Made by a program: the position numbers and the translations under genes | Notes under the pieces: generated by a model | Told to the model about the DNA's origin: nothing | What the model saw: the letters and a program-made list of their open reading frames with translations, nothing else | The model's database searches: none | Assembly (NCBI GenBank): GCA_030407005.1 | Contig: JAUDYN010000003.1 | Span: 3,224,001-3,288,000 of the forward strand | Length of the DNA stretch: 64,000 nucleotides | From: Desarmillaria ectypa | Taxonomy: Eukaryota; Basidiomycota; Agaricomycetes; Agaricales; Physalacriaceae | Reading direction: 5' to 3' | Shown: positions 1 to 10,711 of the stretch, piece after piece | Layout: each line of letters begins with the position of its first letter | Numbering within the stretch: position 1 is the stretch's first letter

Positions 1-66
1 CGCTAGGTAAGAGCAACTCATTACTGTACGAGTCTCCTGACGCAATCCAATTCATTCCAGTTCTGT

Positions 67-2448
67 ATGCAACTGAAGTCGCTATTACCCGCCATGATTT
101 CAAAGATTCCACTTTCGTCATTCTCTATACCACCAGCCGCGCAGCTCCTGAACCACAACTTGACGGCGGACCCCAAGTCTTCCACGCCAACTGCTTTTCG
201 TAAAGTCCTCAAGGAGTCACCCAGTATTCAGCGCCGGGCCAGACTAGTTGACAATCAATCCCACTTTTCCTACGTCTCCCCGTTTCCCCTATCATTTCCA
301 TATGATATTGAACCGGATGCATCCGATACCATCACTGACAAGGCTGCTCTTATCGAACAATGGCTCTCCCGTAGAGAAGCTATTCAGGAGTTTCGGTCAC
401 AGAACAATACCGTTTTGAAGAAGTACATCCCCCAGCACAGGGACCAGACTAGAACACTTATTGGCCTCTCGGAGACTGGCGTAAGGGACTGTATTCCCCA
501 GCTAGATGTCGGGGATGCATTTGCTCTTCTGGGTAAGCCTGCTTTGGCGGACAGCAACAGTACAGAGGATAAAGACTTGCAGTCGAAGTCCGCTGCGTCT
601 GACTCGGATGTATCAGCAAGAAAAGATCTTGTAGAGATTTTGGGAGGACATGCGGTTCTCATGTCGGACGATTTTGCTCCTTGGTCACTTCGCTATAGTG
701 GTCATCAGTTTGGCACTTGGGCCGGTCAACTGGGTGACGGACGTGCGGTGACTATCTGTATGTTTCTCCATTGCCATCCGACTCTACACAAACTAATAAT
801 ATTCGCTCAACAGTGGTATCCCAACACCCTGACGACCCATCGCTCACGTATGAGCTCCAATTGAAGGGTGCCGGACGTACTCCGTACTCCCGTAGCGCAG
901 ATGGTCTTGCTGTCGTGCGTTCATCCATTCGCGAATTCCTCTGCTCCGAGGCAATGCAAGCCCTTTCCATTCCTACGTCTCGATCCCTTTCACTTATTTC
1001 TCTTCCCGATGTGCCGGTCTATCGGGAACGAAAGGAGTCTGCATGTATCCTAACACGCATGGCCCCTTCATTCCTCCGCGTTGGATCGTTCGAGGCGCTG
1101 AACGGACCGCAGAATATCATGTTTTTCGGCGGAGGACAGCAACTGCCGAACTATGAAGCGCTGAGGATTCTTGGAGAGTGGGTTAGTAAGAACGTCTTGA
1201 AGCTTGAGTTGGAAGATGGGGAAGCTTGGGGGAAGAAGTTGGTTCTTGATGTCGCTGAACGAAATGCGAAGATGGTAGCCGCATGGCAGGCTTATGGGTT
1301 TATGCATGGGGTTATCAATACGGACAAGTATGTTGTTGCTGTTTTCCAGTTCAAGTGTGATTAACTCCATTCTAGCGTTTCAGTTTTGGGGTTGTCTATC
1401 GACTATGGTAATGTTCTCCTCAGAGATGAAGCCGCCTTTCTTCTGACTTTACGTTAGGTCCATATGCTTTCATGGACATTTTTGACCCATTCCACATCTG
1501 CAACCATTCGGACAGCGAAGGTCGTTATTCCTACAAAGTAGGTTCCCTTCTGTACATCTATTGAGATGAATACACTCATCTCGCATCGAACAGAGCCAAC
1601 CCGACATGATGTAAGCATACCTTTTTGCCTCGTTTATACCTCCCCTCATAACCCGTAGCATCTACGCTCTCCGTGCCCTCTTGAACGCGCTTGCACCACT
1701 AATCGGCGCCGAACAGTCCTCAAGTCCTCCCAAGGCGGTGTCTCCAGGCTGGTCCGAAGTGTCGAAAGATCAAATCGCTGCATGGAAAGACCAAGGCATT
1801 GATGCCGTGAAAGAAGACCTGGAGCGCATTTCGCAGGCTGTCATATCTGAAGAATATGTCCGGCTCATGCGTCGACGTCTAGGGCTCCGCAAGCAGGACG
1901 AGTCCGACGAGAGCACGATCATTCGACCGCTGCTCAGGATTATGGAGGACCAGGCTCTTGATTTTCACGGGACGTTCAGGACACTGAGTAAGGGTGCTGT
2001 TGTTGATGAGCTGCTAGGCGCGAATAAGGATGATAGATTCAGGAAGGAGTGGGTGGAGTGGGTGGGGACATTTGAAGCTCGGGTTGAGAGTGAGAAGGAT
2101 GAGTGGTCCAGTCGGACAGAGAGGCTGGAAGAGATGAGGAAGGCAAATCCGAGGTTCGTTCTGAGGCAGTGGGTGCTGGAGGAGGTTATTGCAAAGGTGG
2201 AGAAGGACCCTGATACGGGAAAGAGAGTGATGGCGAAGGTTTTGCAGGTGCGGTAGACGTCAGAATCTATTGGTTTCGCTTCATGCTCACTTTGCTCTTA
2301 GATGGCATGCAGTCCCTTTGACCCTTGGGGCGCAGAAGATGACTCGCGATCGGACGAGGGGCTCAGTGCCGAAGAACGGGAAGAACGAAGGTACTGTGGT
2401 CTAGGAGATAAGAACATGCTTGGGTTCCAGTGTAGTTGTTCAAGTTAA
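67..2448 (+). CDS. SELO: Protein adenylyltransferase SelO (YdiU/FMP40 family), mitochondrial type
   Basis: SelO-family proteins have a kinase-like fold but transfer AMP to protein Ser/Thr/Tyr residues; the eukaryotic forms are mitochondrial and linked to redox stress. The hallmark stretch [18 protein letters not shown] lies at about residues 216-233, followed by [15 protein letters not shown], then [17 protein letters not shown] and [10 protein letters not shown] read six exons joined at GT-AG introns near 759-811, 1329-1374, 1406-1457, 1539-1591, about 1610-1660 and 2248-2301. The last exon (2302-2448) adds the conserved tail ending CSCSS, where the third residue from the end is Cys; animal SelO has selenocysteine there. 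Continuing past 2247 without splicing would stop after two codons and lose this tail. The start at 67 gives a Ser/Pro-rich N-terminus that could be a mitochondrial presequence (inference). It converges on the BSD2-like gene. Family assignment is very secure; exon edges are hand-called. Confidence 0.93.
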
Positions 2449-2649
2449 ATAAGTAAAGGTACATGCTGTCTGCGCAGCGGTTATTTATTTAACGTTATTC
2501 TACCATCCAACCATCTCAACAGACCTGATCTAGCCTAGAAACCAATATTAAAAAAAGGTGAAGGGACGGGATGAAGCGAACTAAATATGAATGGTAAATA
2601 TCTTCCATAAATATCAAGGCATCAGTTTCACATGAATGTCAGTGAAACG
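2449..2649. other. Convergent 3' intergenic region
   Basis: About 200 bases between the SelO stop and the BSD2-like stop. The region is A/T-rich, with TTAAATAAGTAAAG and TATTTATTTAACG stretches that could serve as 3'-end signals for either gene. I see no ORF or RNA gene here. Confidence 0.5.
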
Positions 2650-4018
2650 CTACAGTAAACCTGCAGCCCTTAGATCCCTCGCTAGCCTGGCTTCTTCCAG
2701 CGTCTCCGCTGCAGGAATCACGATAACATGACCGTTCTCATCCGTATGGACCATCCGAGGATTGGGCCGGTGCATGGAATCACTATCGTCAAACGCCACC
2801 CCAAACACAGACTCTAGATTCCGACGAACTGCGATATCGCGGTCGACTTCCTCACGGGTGGTCACTTGAGGGCGCTCAGGGGTGGTGGTAGAACGGATGG
2901 AAGTTTCCCAGCGTTTAACTCGCCAGAAACCCACAATTGATGATAATACAAGGAACCAGCCTGTTTTGCAGGTCTAGGTAGCCGTTTATGAGGATTAGAT
3001 GAGGACACACTTACCAGCAGTCATGAGTATAAAGGAAATCCAATCTCTCATTGACAGGCCGGATATAACTTGGACATCATCAGGATTTGTTACAGCCGTT
3101 GAAGCATCCGTATTATCCGGCGTCTCAACAGGGAGAGGAGGCCAGGTTATCGCATCATCATCCCCCGTCGTGTCATCCGATTCTATCGAACGATAATAAA
3201 AGCCGTACTGAATGAGCGTAAGGCCCAAACCAACCCGGGACCCGAACTTTGCAGCATGAGAAGTATGCAGCAAATGCGTAAGAATGAACCCGATAATTTG
3301 GAAGAAGAACGAAATGAATATGTTGACGAAGAACATCCAGACAGAGCCCGAGGGAAGGTCGTCTATGATCATACTAGAACCTGATTCGGGCCCCGCTGGT
3401 GCGTGAACGGTAGTTTCCCAGTAGGGTGGGACGGCATCAGCTTGGGCATCATTGTACGACTTTTAGAGAGGTCAATGAAAGGGAAACTGCGAGCGGGGAA
3501 AGAAGGAAACGCACTGGCGGAGGTTCCTTTTGAATATCTTCAGGGACCATATGCACGTTTCCATCGTGTGCGCGGACCACCCGCTGCCTTCCAGGTTTCG
3601 CCATCACATTCGCGAAAACGCCATCATTCTCCGTACCACCGCCTCTGAATGAAGGTGCTGATTGTGTAGGGACACGAACGTAGTGCGTAGGTAGCACGGC
3701 ACCTACTACCCGTCGAAAAAATGAAGGTCTTGGTGGAGAACGAGTTTCTACTGGGGAAACTGGTATCTGGCCATTCGTGTTGCCAATATTGTTGGGCAGC
3801 GCAAACGCTGACGGGCTCGGTGGTGAGCCTGGTGGTGGGTAGTCATAGTCTCTTTCAAAGTCGTAGGCACCGGGGACGGAATTGCTATTGCTACTATTTA
3901 GGGGAATCCGTTCCGAGTGACTAAGCCCATCGTCTTCGTTTTCGGATTTGAAAGCATCTTCGAGCTCGCGCTGAGCGTCTACAGAGGGATTTGGGAGGCG
4001 GGAATAGTGGGAAGACAT
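2650..4018 (-). CDS. BSD2: BSD2/NDFIP-family membrane adaptor for Rsp5-type ubiquitin ligase
   Basis: Members of this family sit in Golgi/endosome membranes and recruit HECT ligases (Rsp5/Nedd4) to sort transporters, including metal transporters, to the vacuole. I read three exons: about 4018-3510, 3462-3013 and 2951-2650. Residues 1-170 are Ser/Pro-rich and cytosolic-looking. Just after the first splice is a PPYW motif, the PY ligand for WW domains. Three hydrophobic segments follow: WMFFVNIFISFFFQIIGFIL, then GLGLTLIQYGFYY, then one spanning the last intron (WISFILMTAGWFLVLSSIVG). Three TM segments plus a PY motif match the family. The Met at 4018 is preferred over the in-frame Met at 4108 because homologues start near MSSHYS-type sequence and the extra 30 residues look like leader DNA. 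Confidence 0.85.
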
Positions 4019-5021
4019 GGAACAATGGCAGGATGATGGTGGTAGATTGCCAAGGTGTCTCCAGCGGACTTTGTATTTTTCCCCTCGATTACGTGGGAAA
4101 CCATCCAACTTGTATGATTGTCTATATATTTGGTTGAGGGGTAAATCAGTACGTTTCCTTTCCTTAGTGCTAGAGCTTGATGCCCATCTCTAGTTTTTTT
4201 TGACGCAGGTACTTCGATGGCCTTATCGTCGCTACAGTCCAAATATATATCAGCGCTCAGGAAACAGCCGTCAACTGCATCAAAATGGCTGTTTCAAAGG
4301 GGAAACATAGTGAGAAATTTGATACCGAACATTACGCCTCGTATTAAGCGCCCATATTTTTGCTTCCCGCGAGCCAGATGTACAAGAGTTAGGGCCCCCA
4401 TATCATTATGCTCATTTTGGATATGCGATAACACAGGGTCAGGGTCAGAGTCATCTGCGGCGGCGGCGTAAATTTGATTCATCAAGCATTCCATCACCGA
4501 AAAAATTACGCGATCAAGCAAGGCCTATTTTTTTTCGTTCATACATCCTAGAATACAAATCGAGAAACTAGCTCAATTAATAGTGCATATAAAAGTACAC
4601 CGACGTTGATGAACATGTTCGTTTCTCTGTCAGTGGAATGGATCAATAGGCTGCTTCTAGTTCTCTCCTTGGATTAGCTGGAACACTTTGGCTACACAGT
4701 ACATCTCAACCGGCCTCTTTCCCGGTTCGAGAACATTCGGAATGTATACTCTATATTCCTCTGGACTTGCACTCGCTAATGTCGAACAGATCTTCTCTGT
4801 CGAATGATACCCCGAAGCATCTTCTGATGATGGACAGTTTCATCTGCCAGCAAAGTTCATCATGATTCCGAGCAGAATCAGAGGCCATGGTGGTCCACTT
4901 GACTGTCGCGTAGTGACGACTCACATAGCCCGCCATTAATAACCAAACTTGATCCGTATCCGATCCGCAGCACTGGCACTGCTTCCTACGCTAAGCACAG
5001 TTTCGCGTGATGAAACGATGA
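4019..5021. other. Gene-free stretch with a diverged repeat fragment
   Basis: No convincing gene. The part at about 4750-4940 reappears inverted at about 54070-54260: both strands carry the same chain beginning MAG.VS.HYATVKWT, with different substitutions. It sits beside MSS51-like remnants at both places, so it is probably part of the same broken gene family. The rest contains only short shadow ORFs. Confidence 0.4.
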
Positions 5022-5466
5022 TCACCCAAATGGGCAGTCAAGATGCTGCAAGCGTGGGAATAAATGCAAGAGCTCTTCCATCATCCTCGTACGAGATAGT
5101 TCCCTGTACTTAGCCCCGACTACATGCATACACAGCCCCTTTCGCTGGGCCAAGTCCGGCCCGAAAGTGGCAGCCAGGATAGAGAGTGTGACGTTGGCAG
5201 CCTCCTTGGCCATGATGGAGATAGCTTTCTTCGCATCTGGTTGCGCGCCCTGGAACTCCCTCGCGTTCATGTGGATTGAGTAATCGAATTCTGGGAACAA
5301 TTGGCCGTAATCTTCGGATCCACGAAGGCTCGCCAGGGAAAGGTTTGTTGGTTTCATTGCATGAATTGCCGTCCATCTCAGCAGGCGAGCCCGTAGGCAA
5401 CTGTGAGGTGCTTGACAGCGCCGACATCGTATATGTGAACGCAGAGTTCGGGGGTATGGATGTCAA
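5022..5466 (-). pseudogene. Remnant of an MSS51 C-terminal-domain-like gene
   Basis: The minus strand reads PDLAQRKGLCMHVVGAKYRE then EELLHLFPRLQHL. These fit the pattern of the MSS51 C-terminal domain (a short family domain often found in agaric MYND zinc-finger proteins): a hydrophobic strand followed by VGA.YRE and EE.LHL.P.L..L. Only the front part of the domain is present, the upstream frame is shifted (about 5280-5460 reads in another frame), and no CxxC MYND cluster is seen. Similar pieces occur at 22.7-23.8 kb and 53.9-54.3 kb. I infer a decayed paralogue; a multi-exon short gene is a weaker alternative. Confidence 0.4.
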
Positions 5467-6128
5467 GATGAAGTACGTACGTGATCAACTTTATAGGCAA
5501 TTTCCCATACTCACGACCCGCACTGGGATTCAAGAACAGGTTCGCGCATATTTCCTGTACGTGGTTACGATCACGAGGGATCACGTACCCGAGCCGGGAC
5601 GCATGGCTCTGTCCATTCCATTCGCTTCTTTGAAAGCCTTGCAGAGGGAGGTGACGTTGAGAAATGAGGGACTACGTTTGCGTTCATGGTCACTTGTAAG
5701 TAAGAACTCAAGCTACATGAGCCTTTATATAGTGGCGAAATTGTAGAGAATCAGGATGCTTATGAATATTTCTTTGTCGGCTGAACAAAGGATGGTATCT
5801 ACCGATAGTACTGCTGCCTAACTTGCTTCCGAACCTGAAAGGGGGGTGGATGAGAGAAAAACCTTTATTTCTCTCGCGAGATTCCAGAGGGATACGAGCT
5901 TCCCTATTTAAAACTCAATATCCTTCCAAAGAACGTTGGTTGCGTGTTAGAAATCACTGTTCCTCATCATTCGTATAAAAGCAGTTTAACATAAAGTGCT
6001 CATTGTGAAGAGCGATAATTCTTTGCAAGAACAGACCATAATAATATACAGGCACAAACTTGGCAAGTTACTTGGTCCAGATCAAGTCCAACTCGAAGTC
6101 CAATCAGCCTGGTGTCACTCACTATTCA
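5467..6128. repeat. GMC downstream region, repeated at 13.4 and 54.7 kb
   Basis: Bases about 5930-6128, just beyond the GMC oxidoreductase stop, are repeated at about 13405-13600 (same orientation) and about 54760-54590 (inverted). They share the blocks ATAAAAGCAGTTTAACATAA and GAGCGATAATTCTTTGC (slightly diverged in the third copy). No coding potential is seen; the block travelled with the GMC 3' end when that was duplicated. Bases 5467-5930 contain nothing I can assign. Confidence 0.6.
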
Positions 6129-8434
6129 TCAACTAGTGTTTTCCAACCACTTCGCCTTGATGAGATCTGCCGCGCGTTCCGCCATGATATACGTCGGAAC
6201 TTGAGTATGACCAGCCGGCACAAAGGGCTGCAGCGCAACCTCAGCATCAGCTAAAAAGCTAAAAAGAACGAATTCGGACAACCCACAAAAATAGACGCGT
6301 CAACAACGCGCAACCCAGATACACCCTTCACGACCAAATCTGGATCCACAACACCATAATTCGCAAACCTCGGGGACATACTAGCAGTGCCAACAGGGTG
6401 AGCAGCCGTCCCAACGTTTTCGCGCACATACTCCTCTAAAGCTTCGTCCGTTGTCGCGTTAACCAATCCTCCATATGCCTCCAGGATATAACCCTCCCAC
6501 GTTGGCGCGGACAAGAATCGTTTAGCGCTCTTCACTGCTTCCACCATAGCGAAAACGTCAAATTCACTTGTGAGATAGGCTGGATCGATCAGTGGAGGAT
6601 CCAATGGATCGGAAGAGTTTAATTTGACTGTCCCGCCTGGATAGTTCAATCAGACATACACATAGGCGTGACAGGGATTTCACGTACGTGAAGCCGATGA
6701 TACGACGCAAGTCGATATGCTCATAAAGTTTCCAGTATCTGGAATACCAGAGACTGGTATGCTCCATGCATTCTACAAGGCTTGAGATCAGCTATACTCA
6801 AGCATCACTGAATAGGAGCCTCATACTTGAATATCAAGCTCAATATGGGGAGTGTTTCGTCCGGCTGCCGGATCGTTGACCCTTTCAAAGATCGGTGAAT
6901 TGTCGGGAAGACGAGACCACGCAATGTGACTCAAAAGCGTGTCCACTAACGGCCCTGTCTTCGTCTCGTTCCATCGTGTCACCAGCTCGTTTCGGTACGT
7001 CAGGTTGCGGAAGATGTCGTCCCAGGTGTTCGTGTCATTGACGTACCATTTATTCCAGAGTATTGGCTGGTCAGACAGGTTCTTGCCTACATCCGGCAAG
7101 TCAACGACGGCCTGTATGCCAACCTCCGAAAGCTCCACTGCATCGCCAATACCAGAATTGAGCAGAATATGTGGCGTTCCTATGGCCCCGGCAGAAAGGA
7201 TGATTTCCTTGGCTGCTGTAACATTGAAGAGCTGCGCCGATCCTATATGGAATTTTATCAGTTTAGAACTTGTAGGTACACGGAAAGTAGGACACACACC
7301 CTCCGAAGAGGCGAAAAATTCCACAATATCGAAGCTGAGCTCGGACTTGTCACTCTGGATGACCTTGGTCACTTGAGCGCCGAGCAACACGTGTAGATTC
7401 GCTCTATTGATGTAATCCAGACCCAAGTACGACACAGAAGAGCTACTTCTTTTGCCGTCATTGATCGTGGCCTGCATATATCCTGTGGAAGTGAGGTAAG
7501 GAAGAGAGTTGTATTCAAAGTGAAGGTAATGTTAACGCACCTACACCATTAGGTATCCCTGCATTGACGTCGAGTAGAAGGGGAAACTCATCAGGCAGCT
7601 CAGATGTTGTTCGTAAGACTCGTTCATCAGTCGGTTGAGGATAACCAGGAAGGCTGACGGAGTTTATTCCGTCCAAACTATGTATGGCCGGGTCATATTG
7701 GCCGGTAGTGTTGTGACCATCCGCGGGCGGTACCCATTTTTCATTCTGCGAAAAGCACCATTATAACTAGCATCATTTACAGAATGTTTGGGGGTAATGA
7801 CCTTGAAGACATAAGGCTTGAGACTCTCCCAAGACCAGCCTGGATCCCCGGTAAAATTTGCATACCGGTCATAATCCTCTGGAGAGCAGCGGGTATAAAT
7901 CATGGCATCTACAAGCTAGTGAATATTAAATCGAGGCCTACCCAATGGCAATGACATACTGATGGACGTGCTTCCTCCAAGCACACGACCTCTCGGAAAT
8001 ACAGTACTCCTATTGTTGAGTCCAGGTTGCATGGTAGTCGAGTAGTTCCAATAGTACGGGTCGCTTCCGATAGCCAATAATCCCACTAGATATGGTATTT
8101 CAATCGACAGCACATCGCGATCGCTGAGAGAAACAATGTTAGAATAAGATGAATACTCTATTTCTTGACACGCACGATGGTCCAGCTTCGAGAACAAGGA
8201 CGGAAAAGTCTTCCTCAGTCAACCGATTGGCTACAACTGCGCCTCCTGCACCACCTTGAAGTGTATGTTATGTTAAGATCGGGTTACCGTAGACCAAGAG
8301 GCAGTAAACGTACCACCAACGACCACAAAGTCAAATTCAATACTAGGAAGGTCGGCTACGCTCTCATAAATCGCGCCGTAGCAAAAGGAAGCACACAGGA
8401 AAAGACTGAATAGTAGAGGTGGGTGGAGATGCAT
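6129..8434 (-). CDS. Secreted GMC oxidoreductase (aryl-alcohol oxidase/dehydrogenase type)
   Basis: FAD-dependent GMC flavoenzymes oxidise alcohols or sugars and often supply H2O2 for lignocellulose attack. The Met at 8434 opens a signal peptide (MHLHPPLLFSLFLCASFCYG); the in-frame Met at 8479 would place 15 residues before it. The FAD motif VVVGGGAGGAVVANRL spans the first intron. GMC signature 1 reads FPRGRVLGGSTSISMS and signature 2 GAIGTPHILLNSGIG. The C-terminal substrate domain contains SRGTVKLNSSDPLDPPLIDP (rebuilt across an intron near 6650), the catalytic-His region AAHPVGTASM, and, after a last intron following VVDASIF, the second catalytic site PAGHTQV. The stop is at 6131-6129. 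Both catalytic His residues are present, so I judge the gene intact. The exact substrate cannot be told from sequence. Its 3' third is copied at 13.6-14.1 and 54.3-54.6 kb. Confidence 0.88.
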
Positions 8435-8761
8435 TACTGCAGCTTTCAGAACGGCGTTGAGGGCCCTTAAATATCGCATAGGACATCAACATCAACCCCA
8501 AGATCATCTGGATAAAGGTATGATAGCCAAGGCCATGAGCCTGAGAGAATTAAGTCTGATTTGATGGAAGATTTAATGGATTTTCTCGTCTGCGAAACGA
8601 ATACGTATTGACACAAGTGACCTTTCAGCATCCGCGGACGAAATCTGACGTCGACGCATTTTTGTCCTTTCCGGTTACATTACCCAAGTCCAAGGCCACG
8701 AGTTTAGCACCCATGAGTTCTTTGAAGTTCTTTTACGTCGTAAACGAATGTACCTTCTCCA

Positions 8762-9090
8762 TCACCTGGCACTACTGATACGTGCTTGGTACTCCTTCCA
8801 GTTATTCCAAGCTCCATCCTTATCCGATTTCTTGGCATGTATGTCAACCACATCTCTGGTTATTACCCATGCTTTCCAAAGCTGTTCGTAGGCCGTCTCA
8901 GGATTGCCCTGGGGTTGATTCCGCTTGGCTTCCGTCATCAGACTATATTCGAGTGGATGAAAGGTAAATCCGATAAAAGAAAATGGCATTTGACTATCAC
9001 AATATGGAAAGGCAGGACGTCCATAGTGCCAAGTGATGGTGACGGCAGAATCATTTATATGGTCGATTGCTTCGTCAGCACGTGAGTTTG
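8762..9090 (-). CDS. Hypothetical protein, C-terminal part; 5' end missing
   Basis: The minus strand carries an open frame from about 9090 that reads ADEAIDHINDSAVTITWHYG through PFSFIGFTFHPLEYSLMTEA to a stop at 8762. Composition and length look coding, but I do not recognise the family. Upstream, the frame breaks near 9100 and the DNA then turns into the C2H2 repeat block at 9150, so the 5' part of this gene has probably been replaced or lost. It may be a pseudogene. The annotation rests on reading-frame quality only. Confidence 0.35.
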
Positions 9091-9149
9091 CGGCAACGAG
9101 TCATCATAGATAAATGCGTCATATTGCTTGACGAAATACAATGAGTGGG

Positions 9150-10085
9150 GGTGGCTATAGGTAATAATGAAAGTCTTGAGCTATGGAATGCACTAGTATT
9201 TCTGACACGCGAGTAGCTACTTCGTCTGACAACAAGTCTGATAGAAGCAGAAAAGAGATAATGAGAGTGGATAGAAATGAATGGAAATGGAGTAGAAAGT
9301 GAAGGGTATGAAATGGAGATGAATTATCATCAGTAGATATCAATGACAGGGTATTAGAGTATCATGACCAAAGGCATGGAAATGATACATGATTGGAGAG
9401 GATATCCGTACGCCCACATCTGGGTACTTGAAGAAAGTCGGTGGACGTGCAGGGACCTTAGCGACAAGGCCAATCTTAGTGACAAATGCCTTCCACTTTC
9501 TTAAAGCCTTATTATCTCTCTTTGTACACTTGGTCACCACCTCAATATGCTGCGCCAAACTACTAAATGTCACAAATCGTGATCCACACCCAGTCACAGG
9601 GCACTTGAGTACCCTTGGCTGGTGTGCAGGGCTTGCGAGATGCTGGTTGAGAGCGACTGAGTTCTTGAAGGAACATCCACACGTGGTGCAACGAGTACCA
9701 ATTACCCAACACGGCTTGTGTCTTACTGCCTCAAAGTCAACATCGGCATCGATAAAGTAAAGATGTTACGTCTATCCCGGCGCCTAACTCGTTCAAGAAC
9801 CCACTTCCAAGTAACGGTTCCACAGTCCTCCATGTCGAGGTGAATTTCCATCCACATCTCTGAAAATGAGCGTGGTCATATTCACGGTGCACAGCGGCCT
9901 GCCTCAGGTGCTCCCTCAAACCTAGCGCCGAGCGAAATGCTCTTCATTTACACCTATCATCCCTACATAGGTAATGCTTCGAGAATTTGTTGTGTTAAAA
10001 AAGACTGTATTTGTCTGTGAAACACATGTTACAACGCTGGCGGAGCCAGCTGCGAGAAGTCGGGGTAGAATTGTACTGATTTATT
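9150..10085 (-). pseudogene. Degenerate C2H2 zinc-finger gene (repeat copy 1)
   Basis: Inverted copy of the block at 46735-47690. On the minus strand the N-terminal part is decayed: start context and first finger are interrupted, and near 9840-9870 a deletion replaces the region that reads as a finger in the other copy. The C-terminal 85 residues (9597-9340) remain open: GCGSRFVTFSSLAQHIEVVTKC, with Cys and His spaced as in a C2H2 finger. At the codon where the 46.7-kb copy has a stop, this copy has CAG (complement of 9643-9645). The family matches the intact gene at 43.0-44.0 kb. These proteins are presumed nuclear and nucleic-acid binding. Confidence 0.6.
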
Positions 10086-10711
10086 GTGAACGTTGGATGC
10101 TTGGTTAGATGTCGATATGTATGAGTCAATATATGTCCACGACTGTACTTGATCAGGGTACTTTCAAGGAAAGAGTAGGGGTGGGCTTGGAGCTATTGAG
10201 ACATAACAAAATAAGTGGGGAGAAATTGGTGGTCAAGATTGAAGTTTAAGCTTCGGAGGGGATGATGTTATCTCCACTCACGATGAATATTGCATTACCT
10301 ATCCGATGTAGTGCATCACCGAAAATCCATCCTTAGGATAAAACCAAATTTAGGAAGGCATCAATAATCCTGACACAACCGACTGGATTTCATGTCAAAA
10401 TCTAGGTTTCGTGACACGGCGTTCCTATCTATTCTTGAGGGTCCTATTGTTTTTGTATCCGAATTTAACTTGAAGACCTTGCGCGTCACCGATTGAATTT
10501 TTCGACAAAGGCAACGCCATATAGCCTGCCCTTATGTCACCACGTGACCGCATCACAAACACAATCACAATCATCAATTGAATTTCTTCTTTTGACCTCA
10601 CTCTACATTGTTCGTACAAAGTACACCCCAAGATTGGAGGGTGGCGTCTGTTGTTCTGCCGCTGTATAAATCTGCGGTACCTTGATATCTGTGAGTCCCC
10701 CACTTTCTACC
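10086..10711 (+). promoter_or_regulatory. FunK1-A upstream region with CACGTG E-box
   Basis: The homology with the right arm begins at about 10345 (matching 57840). A perfect CACGTG palindrome lies at 10541-10546, inside a block TATGTCACCACGTGACCGCA, and is conserved at the equivalent place in copy B (57631-57636). A diverged copy of this block sits at 58.65 kb. CACGTG is the classic bHLH site; that it acts here is inference. Bases 10086-10345 hold no gene. Confidence 0.45.

Noticed and set aside
8165..8413. Plus-strand ORF antisense to the GMC oxidoreductase 5' end.
   Set aside because: The minus strand gives the FAD motif and signal peptide; the plus strand has no motif.
10425..10703. 92-residue minus-strand ORF upstream of FunK1-A, nearly identical in copy B (57474-57752).
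   Set aside because: Its conservation is explained by the overall near-identity of the arms; it overlaps the promoter and has no coding-type composition.
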